The notes under the pieces were generated by a model. It searched no databases. It had not been told where the DNA came from and saw nothing but the letters and a program-made list of their open reading frames with translations. From Brevibacterium picturae (GTDB lineage Bacteria; Actinomycetota; Actinomycetes; Actinomycetales; Brevibacteriaceae), in contig NZ_JAKDJU010000024.1 in the NCBI RefSeq assembly GCF_030453725.1, positions 1 to 28,403 of the forward strand: 28,403 bases of DNA, written 5' to 3'. Shown piece after piece: positions 1 to 6,723 of this stretch (position 1 is the stretch's first letter; every line of letters begins with the position of its first letter). Both the position numbers and the translations under genes were made by a program.

Positions 1-21
1 TCTCAACACAATCTACCATTG

Positions 22-78
22 ATTCCGTCGGAATGCGCACATTCGTATGCGAATTCAGTCGAATCCGAAAATAATTCG
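22..78. promoter_or_regulatory. Cluster of ATTC/GAAT inverted repeats (candidate multi-site operator)
   Basis: Seen directly: ATTCC-GTC-GGAAT (22-34), ATTCG-TATG-CGAAT (41-54) and ATTC-AGTC-GAAT (53-64) follow one another, with one more ATTCG half-site at 74-78. The stretch is AT-richer than the coding DNA around it. Three palindromes built from the same half-site within 45 bp suggest a cooperative binding site for a dimeric regulator. It lies about 100 bp upstream of the M24 hydrolase gene. It may instead serve a gene beyond the left edge. The regulator is unknown. Confidence 0.5.
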
Positions 79-135
79 TTCTGGATCCGTCATGATTTCG
101 CGTTTTCACCCCTGACAACACGCGTGACGCAGTGA

Positions 136-165
136 TTGACACCGTGTGATGCGGCTCACCACACT
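136..165 (+). promoter_or_regulatory. Promoter of the M24 hydrolase gene (probably leaderless)
   Basis: A perfect -35 hexamer TTGACA (136-141) is followed after 18 nt by CACACT (160-165), a weak -10. The A of ATG 172 lies 7 nt after the last -10 base, so transcription would start on the start codon. No Shine-Dalgarno sequence is visible before the ATG, which agrees with a leaderless mRNA. Confidence 0.45.
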
Positions 166-171
166 GTAATC

Positions 172-1500
172 ATGAATGAGGGTGAGCTGTTCTACGCCGG
201 GGAAGACAACCGGCCGGATGTCCAGGGAATGCGGCCCGGCGCCCAGCAGGGACGGGCGGCACAGGAAGTCAGTGCTCGCCCGCAGCCGAGGCCGGGCGAG
301 GTCGATACGATCGGCGCGAACGAGCTCTTGTTCTCCCCGGACGAATACCTGGGGCGGATCGCTTCGGTGCGCAATAGGATGGTCGACCAGGGTCTGTCCG
401 CACTCATTGTCACGGATCCTGCCAACATCTACTATCTGACCGGTTACAATGCCTGGTCCTTCTATACTCCGCAGCTGCTGTACGTCCCGGCGGCGGGTCC
501 TCTCACACTGTTCCTGCGCGACATGGATGCCAGAGGCGCCACGCACACCTCGTGGCTGCCGCCGGAGGACATCGTCGGCTATCCCGAACGCTATGTGCAG
601 CGCCCGCACATCCACCCCTTCGACTGGGTGGCCTTCGCGTTGCGGCAGCGCTGGGAGGTCGCCCGCGCGTCCTCGTCTCCGGTCGGCGTCGAGATGGACT
701 CGCACTTCTTCTCGCCGCGTGCTTTCCGATCCCTCGTCAACGGCATCCCCGAGTGGCGCCTGGTCGATTCCTTCGAGCTGGTCAACTGGATCCGGGCGGT
801 CAAGTCCCCGGCCGAGGTGGCACTGATGCGCAAGGCCGCCGAGGTGACCACAGAGTCGATGAACGCCGCCCTGGGAACCATCGGGGCCGGTGTCGCACAG
901 AACGAGGTGGCGGCGGAGATCGCCGCCGCGCAGGCTCGCGGACGCGGGGGCGCCTGGGGTGACTATCCTGCCATCGTGCCGATGATGCCCACGGGAGAGA
1001 GCGCTGACACTCCGCACCTGAGCTGGTCGGACCGCAAGTTCATTGCCGATGAGTCCGTGAGCATCGAACTGGCCGGAGTCCACCGCCGCTATCACGTGCC
1101 CCTGGCGCGCACAGCCGTGGTGGGCAAGCCCAAACAGGAGCTCATCCGTCTCGAAGGGGTCGTCGCCGAGGCGTTGGCCGCAGTTCTCGATGTCGCAGCA
1201 CCCGAGGTGCCCACCGCCGAACTGGCCCGCACGTGGAACCGAGTGCTGGCACTGGCCGGACTGGAGAAGCCGAGCCGCCTGGGATACTCCATCGGCATCG
1301 GCTACCCGCCGGACTGGGGCGAGCGCACGATCTCAATCAGGACCGAGGACGACCAGTTCCTCGAGGCGGGGATGACCTTCCACCTCATCTGCGGAATGTG
1401 GATGAATGGGTACGGTTACGAGCTGTCCGAATCCGTCCTCATCACCGATACCGGCTGCGATACCTTCACCGCGTTCCCTCGCGAGCTCATCCGAGTCTGA
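172..1500 (+). CDS. doeA: M24-family hydrolase, ectoine hydrolase (DoeA/EutD)-like
   Basis: The 442 aa product has the two-domain creatinase/M24 'pita-bread' layout: an N-terminal creatinase-like domain (about 53-200) and a catalytic domain (about 205-440). The stretches around TDPANIYYLTGYNAWSF (81-97), ELAGVHRRYHVPLART (299-314) and the C-terminal GYPPDWGER region read like ectoine hydrolases, which open the ectoine ring to N-acetyl-diaminobutyrates. The usual first two metal-binding Asp residues of M24 peptidases are replaced by Glu299 and His308, as I recall for DoeA/EutD. ATG 172 fits the leaderless promoter. The upstream TTG 136 lies inside the -35, and Met20 (229) is another possible start because residues 1-50 look non-conserved. 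No other ectoine-degradation gene (deacetylase, aminotransferase) is nearby, so the substrate is uncertain. A proline-peptidase-like amidohydrolase is the alternative. Confidence 0.72.
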   Translation: MNEGELFYAGEDNRPDVQGMRPGAQQGRAAQEVSARPQPRPGEVDTIGANELLFSPDEYLGRIASVRNRMVDQGLSALIVTDPANIYYLTGYNAWSFYTPQLLYVPAAGPLTLFLRDMDARGATHTSWLPPEDIVGYPERYVQRPHIHPFDWVAFALRQRWEVARASSSPVGVEMDSHFFSPRAFRSLVNGIPEWRLVDSFELVNWIRAVKSPAEVALMRKAAEVTTESMNAALGTIGAGVAQNEVAAEIAAAQARGRGGAWGDYPAIVPMMPTGESADTPHLSWSDRKFIADESVSIELAGVHRRYHVPLARTAVVGKPKQELIRLEGVVAEALAAVLDVAAPEVPTAELARTWNRVLALAGLEKPSRLGYSIGIGYPPDWGERTISIRTEDDQFLEAGMTFHLICGMWMNGYGYELSESVLITDTGCDTFTAFPRELIRV

Positions 1501-1520
1501 CTCGAACCTCGGCTGCGAGT

Positions 1521-1559
1521 TGCGGGTCTGACTCGCACCTCGGCGGTGTCCGACCCGCA
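1521..1559. terminator. Possible bidirectional terminator between convergent genes
   Basis: TGCGGGTC (1521-1528) is complementary to GACCCGCA (1552-1559), and a small inner CACC/GGTG pair lies in the loop. The structure lies between the stop codons of the convergent hydrolase and permease genes. There is no U-run, so this rests only on the hairpin and position. Confidence 0.4.
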
Positions 1560-1576
1560 GTCGTCCATGTTGGGCC

Positions 1577-2965
1577 TCAGGCCATGAACTGGATCCAGAT
1601 CCCGAGGAGCAGCGCATTGGCCCCGGCCACGACCAATGCTCGACCCTGAACCCAGCCGATGTCATTGGCTGAGGCGGGTGTGGAGGGCTCGGCCATCTGC
1701 ACGGCCATGGTCACGCGTGGGGGAGCGGCGAGGGCGGCGAGTGAGCCGGCGGCGTTCCCCGCGGCGACCACAGGCAGGGATGAGACATGAGAGTCCGCGG
1801 CGACAGCATCAATGGTGCCGGTGAACATGGAATTGGCGCCGGTGTTCGATCCGGTGACCACTGCTCCGGCGGCGGTCAGCCACGGTGTGAGCAGGACGAG
1901 GCCGCCGGGGACCAGCGATCCGATCGCTGCGCTCATACCGGTTGTCGTCATGATCCATCCCATGAGCATGAAGGCCGCCGTCCCTGCCCCGATGGGCGTC
2001 CAGGAGCGGACGGCGGAGGTTATGACGGTGCCTCGGGAAGCCACCGTGAGTGCCGCGATCAGGCAGGCGACAGCCAGCCAGAACGGCGGAGAGGCGACGA
2101 TCTGTGTCAGCAGCGAGGGGAGGGCTGCCTGGAGGGCGCGGGCCAGGAGGAGGCCGATCGTCAGGGAGGCGTAGGGCAGGACTGCGATTCCCAATTTCCG
2201 GGTGAAGCCGGTTCCGCGGCGGCGGATGATGAAGATGGTCCCCATGACGGCGATGACCAGCAGTGAACCGATGATGCCGGCGGGGGCCATGCCGATCACA
2301 ATGCTTGCGGCGAGGATGCCGGTCCACATGAGGCCAGCGGCGGCGGCGATCCCGAGGCAGGAGACGAGGGCCGGGCGCATGATGAGGATCACCGAAGCGG
2401 CCACGATGATGACGGGGATCGCGTTGATCCAGGCTGTCGCCACACCGAGTTCGTCGACGTCGAGGCCGGCCAATGCCGCTGCGACCGTCGTGCCTGGTCC
2501 CAGTGCGCCCCACGGCACCGCGATGAGGCCCAGGAGGCCGAGCAGCGCCGATTGGCGCAGCGAACAGCCGAGCAGCCGGAGGACGGGGACTCCGATCGTG
2601 ACGCCGATGCCGAATCCGGTGACGGACTCGGCGAAGGGGACGAGGCCGAAGACGACGAGAGCCACGCCGAGCGCTCTGCTGGGTGCCGCTGATTCGACCC
2701 AGGCGGAGATCTCGCGCATCGAGCCTGCGGCTTCGAGCAGTCGCGCGAGGGTCATGCCGAAGAGGAGGATGAGCGCGACTTCGAGGATGAGCGGAAAGTA
2801 GTCTGCACCGGATTCGAGCAGAACCGACATCGGGGTCGGAAAGAAGAACACGACCGCAAGGCCGGCAGCGATGATTCCCGCAGTGGCGGCGATCCACGAG
2901 CTCTGCTTGAAGACGAGCAGCGCGATGGCAAGCATAATGGGAGCGAGTGCCACCAGCGGCGTCAT
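1577..2965 (-). CDS. LctP-family (L-lactate permease type) membrane transporter
   Basis: The 462 aa product is almost entirely hydrophobic, with about 12 or more membrane segments, and acts in the cytoplasmic membrane. PFAESVTGFGIGVTIGVPVL near residue 112 and the C-terminal TGSNTGANSMFTG segment match the two conserved blocks of the lactate permease family (TC 2.A.14), which imports 2-hydroxy acids such as lactate or glycolate with protons. It is shorter than typical LctP (about 530-550 aa), so it belongs to a divergent branch and its substrate may differ. It is transcribed away from the XRE-cupin gene, whose product probably regulates it through the shared 66-bp region. It converges with the DoeA-like gene, so it is not in an operon with it. 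The start at 2965 has only a weak GGAA upstream. Confidence 0.75.
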   Translation of the reverse strand: MTPLVALAPIMLAIALLVFKQSSWIAATAGIIAAGLAVVFFFPTPMSVLLESGADYFPLILEVALILLFGMTLARLLEAAGSMREISAWVESAAPSRALGVALVVFGLVPFAESVTGFGIGVTIGVPVLRLLGCSLRQSALLGLLGLIAVPWGALGPGTTVAAALAGLDVDELGVATAWINAIPVIIVAASVILIMRPALVSCLGIAAAAGLMWTGILAASIVIGMAPAGIIGSLLVIAVMGTIFIIRRRGTGFTRKLGIAVLPYASLTIGLLLARALQAALPSLLTQIVASPPFWLAVACLIAALTVASRGTVITSAVRSWTPIGAGTAAFMLMGWIMTTTGMSAAIGSLVPGGLVLLTPWLTAAGAVVTGSNTGANSMFTGTIDAVAADSHVSSLPVVAAGNAAGSLAALAAPPRVTMAVQMAEPSTPASANDIGWVQGRALVVAGANALLLGIWIQFMA

Positions 2966-2980
2966 GTGAAAAGTTCCATT

Positions 2981-3022
2981 AGAAATTTCCTTTGATAGAA
3001 TCGGCTCTACTATTCAAGAATA
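2981..3022. promoter_or_regulatory. Candidate operator between permease and XRE-cupin genes
   Basis: The AT-rich divergent intergenic region holds three symmetric elements: GAAATTTC (2981-2988), an imperfect pair TTGATAG (2991-2997) / CTATTCAA (3010-3017), and TATTC-AA-GAATA (3011-3022). They lie where both divergent promoters must be. Control of permease and regulator by the XRE-cupin protein is inference. Confidence 0.45.
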
Positions 3023-3025
3023 AAC

Positions 3026-3031
3026 TATGAT
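3026..3031 (+). promoter_or_regulatory. -10 element of the XRE-cupin gene
   Basis: TATGAT, a near-consensus -10, ends 6 nt before ATG 3038. Transcription would begin at the start codon. No clear -35 was found at 17-18 nt, which is common for regulator-dependent or weak promoters. Confidence 0.45.
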
Positions 3032-3037
3032 GTGACA

Positions 3038-3586
3038 ATGGCGAACACAGAGGATCTTGGAGCTCGAGTATTCGGCGCGCGCATCAGAGCCCGCCGCAAG
3101 TACAACGACTTAACGCTCAACGAACTCGCGATCCGCGCCGGGATCTCCCGGGCAGCCTTGTCAAAGATCGAACGCGGTGAACAGGATACGTCCGTCTCGA
3201 ACGCCATGGGCCTCTCCCGTGCTCTCGGCGTCGAGGTGGGTGAGCTCCTCGCCCCGCCCGAGGTGGTCATCACCGCCAGCGAATCCATCCCGGCCCACAG
3301 CGCCTACGGCAGAGGCACCGTGCGACGCGACCTGCCAGCGCCGCAGGAGAACATGGATGTCGTCCACTACAAACTTGATCCGCGCTGCGAAACAGCGTCG
3401 TTCGCCGCCCACCGCAGCGGCTCGCGCGAATCGTTCTTCGTCCTCGCCGGCACGATCGAAATCGTCACGATCGATCGCACGACCACGCTGCGAGCCGGCG
3501 ACTGTGCCCAGGCGCCCGGGGACGTTCCGCATCAGCTGTCCAATCCCACCGATGAGCCGGCGGAGCTCATGCTCATCATCGTCTGA
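3038..3586 (+). CDS. XRE-family transcriptional regulator with C-terminal cupin domain
   Basis: The 182 aa protein has an N-terminal helix-turn-helix of the XRE/Cro type (about 12-70; LTLNELAIRAGISRAALSKIERGE is the HTH core). A C-terminal cupin_2 barrel follows (about 108-178, with the SFFVLAGTIEIV strand pair and a final DVPHQLSNPTDEP segment). Such regulators bind DNA as dimers and sense a small carboxylate or amine in the cupin pocket. The family often controls an adjacent transporter, here the divergent LctP-type permease. GTG 3032 is an alternative start two codons upstream; ATG 3038 was preferred because it sits 7 nt after a good -10. The inducer cannot be read from sequence. Confidence 0.85.
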   Translation: MANTEDLGARVFGARIRARRKYNDLTLNELAIRAGISRAALSKIERGEQDTSVSNAMGLSRALGVEVGELLAPPEVVITASESIPAHSAYGRGTVRRDLPAPQENMDVVHYKLDPRCETASFAAHRSGSRESFFVLAGTIEIVTIDRTTTLRAGDCAQAPGDVPHQLSNPTDEPAELMLIIV

Positions 3587-3647
3587 GGCGCTGCATCGAA
3601 AGCTCTGCATCCGTGGCAGTCGGTGTCCCGAGGTGTCTCAGCGGGAA

Positions 3648-3737
3648 ATGCACGTCGTGCCCTTGACGACGGCATTCGACCTCCTGCATGCTTGTTGCGA
3701 CAAATCCCCGGCGAAAGACAGTCACTTCGTGAAGTAA
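3648..3737 (+). CDS. Candidate 29-aa leader peptide upstream of the ABC-F gene
   Basis: A short ORF starts at ATG 3648 and stops at TAA 3735-3737, with C-terminal residues DSHFVK. Its last codons lie in the hairpin ACTTC-GT-GAAGT (3724-3735), immediately 5' of the structure that masks the ABC-F ribosome-binding site. Leader peptides in this position govern many inducible ribosome-targeting resistance genes by stalling. There is only a poor Shine-Dalgarno sequence. If transcription starts instead near 3699 (TTGACG 3663 / CATGCT 3687) this ORF would not be in the mRNA. Treat it as a hypothesis. Confidence 0.3.
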   Translation: MHVVPLTTAFDLLHACCDKSPAKDSHFVK

Positions 3738-3739
3738 CA

Positions 3740-3799
3740 CCTCATTTCCGATTTGCGGGTGCAACGGACCCGCAGCGCACTTCTGTGCACGAAATGAGG
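3740..3799 (+). promoter_or_regulatory. SD-sequestering three-way-junction leader of the ABC-F gene
   Basis: CCTCATTTC (3740-3748) is perfectly complementary to GAAATGAGG (3791-3799), which contains the ABC-F Shine-Dalgarno sequence GAGGA (3796-3800). Inside this outer stem lie a perfect 7-bp hairpin, TGCGGGT (3754-3760) / ACCCGCA (3768-3774), and a 4-bp hairpin, GCAC (3777-3780) / GTGC (3785-3788). Junction strands are only 2-5 nt long. An alternative pairing, TTCGTG (3726-3731) with CACGAA (3788-3793), could compete with the outer stem. The layout predicts translation repressed by default and opened by a stalled ribosome or a ligand. Confidence 0.6.
3759..3797 (+). CDS. Candidate 12-aa leader ORF overlapping the ABC-F ribosome-binding site
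   Basis: A GTG at 3759 opens a 12-codon frame (MQRTRSALLCTK) whose TGA (3795-3797) overlaps the Shine-Dalgarno GAGGA of the ABC-F gene. A ribosome translating it would melt the whole sequestering structure and end 9 nt before ATG 3806, allowing coupled re-initiation. No convincing ribosome-binding site precedes the GTG. This may be a chance frame. Confidence 0.25.
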   Translation: MQRTRSALLCTK

Positions 3800-3805
3800 A
3801 CACAC

Positions 3806-5452
3806 ATGACTGCTGCCATAACCATCTCCGATCTCGGCTACCGCCTCGGCGACGATACCGAGATCTTCGCATCACTCACGGCATCGATTCCTGCTGCCGT
3901 GTTCGGCCTCGTCGGCGACAACGGGGTGGGCAAATCGACTCTCGCCAAAGTCATCGCAGGTGACCTCGCTCCCAGCCAGGGCAGTGTCACCGGTGCCGAG
4001 GGCGCTGTCTACATCGATCAGCTGCTGCCGCACACCGACGACAGCGTCGCCTCGGCGCTGGGAATCGCCCCCGTCAGAACTGCACTGACGAAGGCGCTGG
4101 CCGGTGACGCCGGACTCGATGACTTCGAGATCATCGGTGACGACTGGGACATCGAGGAACGGGCGCTGGAGGCTCTGGCCGACCTCGGTCTGAAACTCGA
4201 CGCCCACGCCCTGGATCGTCGGCTGAGCACCTTTTCGGGCGGGCAGGCCATGCGCATCGGTCTGGCCAGGGCGGCTCTGGCCGGCCAGCGCTGGCTGATC
4301 CTCGACGAACCCAGCAACAACCTCGACGAGGCCGGGCGGCGTCGGCTGATCTCTCTGCTCCGGGCCAGGACCGGGCCGACCCTCCTTATCTCGCACGACC
4401 GAGCGCTGCTGACGACGGTGACGACGATCGTCGAGATGACAGATCAGCTGCGGGTGTACGGCGGGAACTTCGACGACTACGAGTCCATGGTCGCAGCCGA
4501 AGAGGAGGCGAAGCTGCAGAACATCGTCGATGCCAAGAAGTGCCTGGCCATCGAGAAGCGGCAGCGGGTCGAACTCGAGACGAAGCTGGCTCGGGCCGAG
4601 AGGAAGGCCGCCAAGGACAAGGAGAACAAGAGGCGTCCGAAGATCGTGATGAACGGGCTGACGAACTTCGCCGAGAAGAGCGCTGCGAAGAGGCGCGGCG
4701 ACAAGGCGGCGGACGAAGCGGCGGCCCGGTCATCGGTCCAGTCGGCCAAGGACGAACTGCGCCGGGAAGCAAGCATCCGACTGGACCTGCCGGGAACGGT
4801 GGTCAACTCGGGCAAACGTGTTCTCGAGATCGCCGCGCCGGTCCTCGAGCGCCCCTGCTCCGTCGTGGGCCCGGAAAGGGTCAGACTGACCGGGCCCAAC
4901 GGGTCCGGGAAGTCGACCCTGTTGGCTGCCATCCTCGGCCGAAGTGACACCGGAGCACCCATCGCTGAGCTCTTCCCCGGCCTTGAGATCAATGCTCCGG
5001 TGCCGATCGCCCACCTCGACCAGCAGTACAGGCTACCGCCGACACTGACCGTCATGGAGGCGGTGAGGGAGAACAATCCCAGTCTCAGCCCACACCGCGT
5101 CCACGAGGTATTGGCGGCGATGGGGCTGCGGAAGAGACGGACCGATCAGCTCTGCTCGACCCTGTCGGGAGGAGAACGGTTCCGTGTGGCATTGGCCAAA
5201 AGCCTGCTCCAGGCCCCCGCACCGCAGATGCTCGTCCTCGACGAGCCGGGCAACAACCTCGACCTGTCATCGCTGACCGCGCTCGTGACCGCTCTGGACG
5301 GATTCGGCGGTGCGATGATCGTGGTCACCCACGATGACCGTCTGGCCCAGGAGCTGGGACTCGACGTGGAATGGGACATCCGGGAATTTCTGGACCCGGG
5401 CACTGTTGATGAGGATAAGGATGCCAACGAGACGGAGGAGTCGCTTGCGTGA
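3806..5452 (+). CDS. ABC-F family ATPase, probable ribosome-protection (antibiotic resistance) or translation factor
   Basis: The 548 aa protein has two ABC domains and no membrane segment. Domain 1 has Walker A GDNGVGKST (37-45), SGGQ (144-147), Walker B with LILDE (164-168) and switch His197. A long charged, probably coiled-coil linker (about 224-330) carries the run RPKIVMNGLTNFAEKSAAKRR. Domain 2 has GPNGSGKST (363-371), SGGE (454-457) and LVLDE (476-480). ABC-F proteins bind the ribosomal E site, and the linker reaches toward the peptidyl-transferase centre to dislodge drugs or rescue stalled complexes. The long linker and the attenuator-like leader favour a resistance role over a housekeeping EttA-like role; this is inference. 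ATG 3806 has GAGGA 5 nt upstream. In-frame ATG 3794 lies inside the sequestering stem. The stop is 66 bp before dusB. Confidence 0.88.
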   Translation: MTAAITISDLGYRLGDDTEIFASLTASIPAAVFGLVGDNGVGKSTLAKVIAGDLAPSQGSVTGAEGAVYIDQLLPHTDDSVASALGIAPVRTALTKALAGDAGLDDFEIIGDDWDIEERALEALADLGLKLDAHALDRRLSTFSGGQAMRIGLARAALAGQRWLILDEPSNNLDEAGRRRLISLLRARTGPTLLISHDRALLTTVTTIVEMTDQLRVYGGNFDDYESMVAAEEEAKLQNIVDAKKCLAIEKRQRVELETKLARAERKAAKDKENKRRPKIVMNGLTNFAEKSAAKRRGDKAADEAAARSSVQSAKDELRREASIRLDLPGTVVNSGKRVLEIAAPVLERPCSVVGPERVRLTGPNGSGKSTLLAAILGRSDTGAPIAELFPGLEINAPVPIAHLDQQYRLPPTLTVMEAVRENNPSLSPHRVHEVLAAMGLRKRRTDQLCSTLSGGERFRVALAKSLLQAPAPQMLVLDEPGNNLDLSSLTALVTALDGFGGAMIVVTHDDRLAQELGLDVEWDIREFLDPGTVDEDKDANETEESLA

Positions 5453-5487
5453 TCGAGAAAGGGCAGCGTCTGCTTATGCAGGTGCCG

Positions 5488-5512
5488 CGTCATTTGACGG
5501 GCCGGGGATAAT
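5488..5512 (+). promoter_or_regulatory. dusB promoter region: palindrome CGTCA-TT-TGACG and -10 GATAAT
   Basis: CGTCATTTGACG (5488-5499) is a perfect 5-bp inverted repeat with a 2-nt centre, in the spacer upstream of GATAAT (5507-5512). That hexamer ends 6 nt before GTG 5519, the same spacing as other start codons in this window. The palindrome could be an operator. No protein is proposed. Confidence 0.35.
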
Positions 5513-5518
5513 GGCATG

Positions 5519-6721
5519 GTGAGTGTCATGAGCCCTGCCCCAGAATCCGTGTCCCCGGAAGCCGCATCCCCGGCCACTGTCGCGCCATTGCGCATCGGCC
5601 CGATCGAACTGCCGTCGCCGGTGGTGCTTGCGCCGATGGCGGGAATCACCAACACGGCCTTCCGGCGTCTGTGCCGCGAGTACGGTGGCGGTCTCTACGT
5701 GACGGAGATGGTGACGTCCCGGGCGCTGGTCGAACGCAGCCCCAAGAGCATGCGCATCATCCGACATGAGCCCTTCGAGACTCCGCGCTCGGTCCAGCTC
5801 TACGGTGTCGACCCGGTGACGATCGGACAGGCCGTGCGCATGCTCGTCGAGGAGGACCGCGCCGACCACATCGACCTCAACTTCGGCTGCCCCGTGCCCA
5901 AGGTCACCCGGAAGGGCGGCGGCTCGGCCCTGCCGTGGAAGAAGGACCTGTTCGAATCCATCGTCACCACGGCCGTGGCCGAGGCGGACCGCGGCGGAAT
6001 CCCCCTGACGGTGAAGATGCGCAAGGGCATCGACAAGGATCACCAGACTTTCCTGGACGCCGGTGAGACAGCCCGCAATGCGGGTGTGGCTGCGGTCGCC
6101 CTCCACGGGCGATCCGCGGCGGACCTGTACTCCGGCCAGGCTGACTGGGACGCTATCGCCAGACTCAAGGACCACCTCGGCGACACTGTTCCCGTGCTGG
6201 GCAATGGTGACATCTTCGCGGCTGAAGACGCACTTGAGATGATGCGGAAGACCGGATGCGACGGCGTTGTCATCGGCCGTGGATGTCAGGGTCGGCCCTG
6301 GCTGTTCGGGGACCTGGAAAATGCGCTGAGCGGCAGCGACGAGCGGTTCCGGCCCGGCCTCGCCGAGGTGGCCCGCGCCGTCTACAAGCATGGCGAATAC
6401 CTCGCCGAATACTATGAGGACGAATTCTACGGAGTTCGTGACCTGCGCAAACACATCGCCTGGTATTTCAAGGGCTACCCGGTCGGCGGAGACCTGCGTC
6501 GGCAGCTGGCGATGGTCTCCTCCTTGGAGGAGCTCGCGGGACTGCTGGCACAGCTCGATCACGACGCACCGTATCCTGGAACGGATGCGGAAGGCTCCCG
6601 GGGGCGGACCACCCGCCCGAAGAAGCCGCATCTGCCCGAGGGGTGGCTCGATTCCCGCATCTTCGATGTCAGCGGGACGTCCCTGCTCTCCGAGGCGGAA
6701 CTCGACATCTCGGGAGGATGA
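5519..6721 (+). CDS. dusB: tRNA-dihydrouridine synthase (DusB-like)
   Basis: This flavoenzyme reduces uridine to dihydrouridine in the tRNA D-loop using FMN and NADPH. The 400 aa product has the FMN-barrel signature APMAGITNTAFRRLCREYGG (38-57). The substrate-binding block NFGCPVPKVTRKGGGSAL (121-138) holds catalytic Cys124. Further along are KMRKG, ALHGRSA, GNGDIF and IGRGCQGRPWLF phosphate-binding loops, then a helical C-terminal tRNA-binding domain. The first about 23 residues are Pro/Ala/Ser-rich and lack family similarity. GTG 5519 was chosen because it lies 7 nt after a -10; ATG 5516 and ATG 5528 are also possible. Its stop overlaps an ATGA ahead of dgt, indicating one transcript dusB-dgt-dnaG. 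Confidence 0.93.
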   Translation: MSVMSPAPESVSPEAASPATVAPLRIGPIELPSPVVLAPMAGITNTAFRRLCREYGGGLYVTEMVTSRALVERSPKSMRIIRHEPFETPRSVQLYGVDPVTIGQAVRMLVEEDRADHIDLNFGCPVPKVTRKGGGSALPWKKDLFESIVTTAVAEADRGGIPLTVKMRKGIDKDHQTFLDAGETARNAGVAAVALHGRSAADLYSGQADWDAIARLKDHLGDTVPVLGNGDIFAAEDALEMMRKTGCDGVVIGRGCQGRPWLFGDLENALSGSDERFRPGLAEVARAVYKHGEYLAEYYEDEFYGVRDLRKHIAWYFKGYPVGGDLRRQLAMVSSLEELAGLLAQLDHDAPYPGTDAEGSRGRTTRPKKPHLPEGWLDSRIFDVSGTSLLSEAELDISGG

Positions 6722-6723
6722 CA

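Noticed and set aside
3623..3805. ABC-F protein starting 61 codons earlier at 3623
   Set aside because: The extra residues do not fit the family. ATG 3806 has a good Shine-Dalgarno site and starts right at the first ABC strand.
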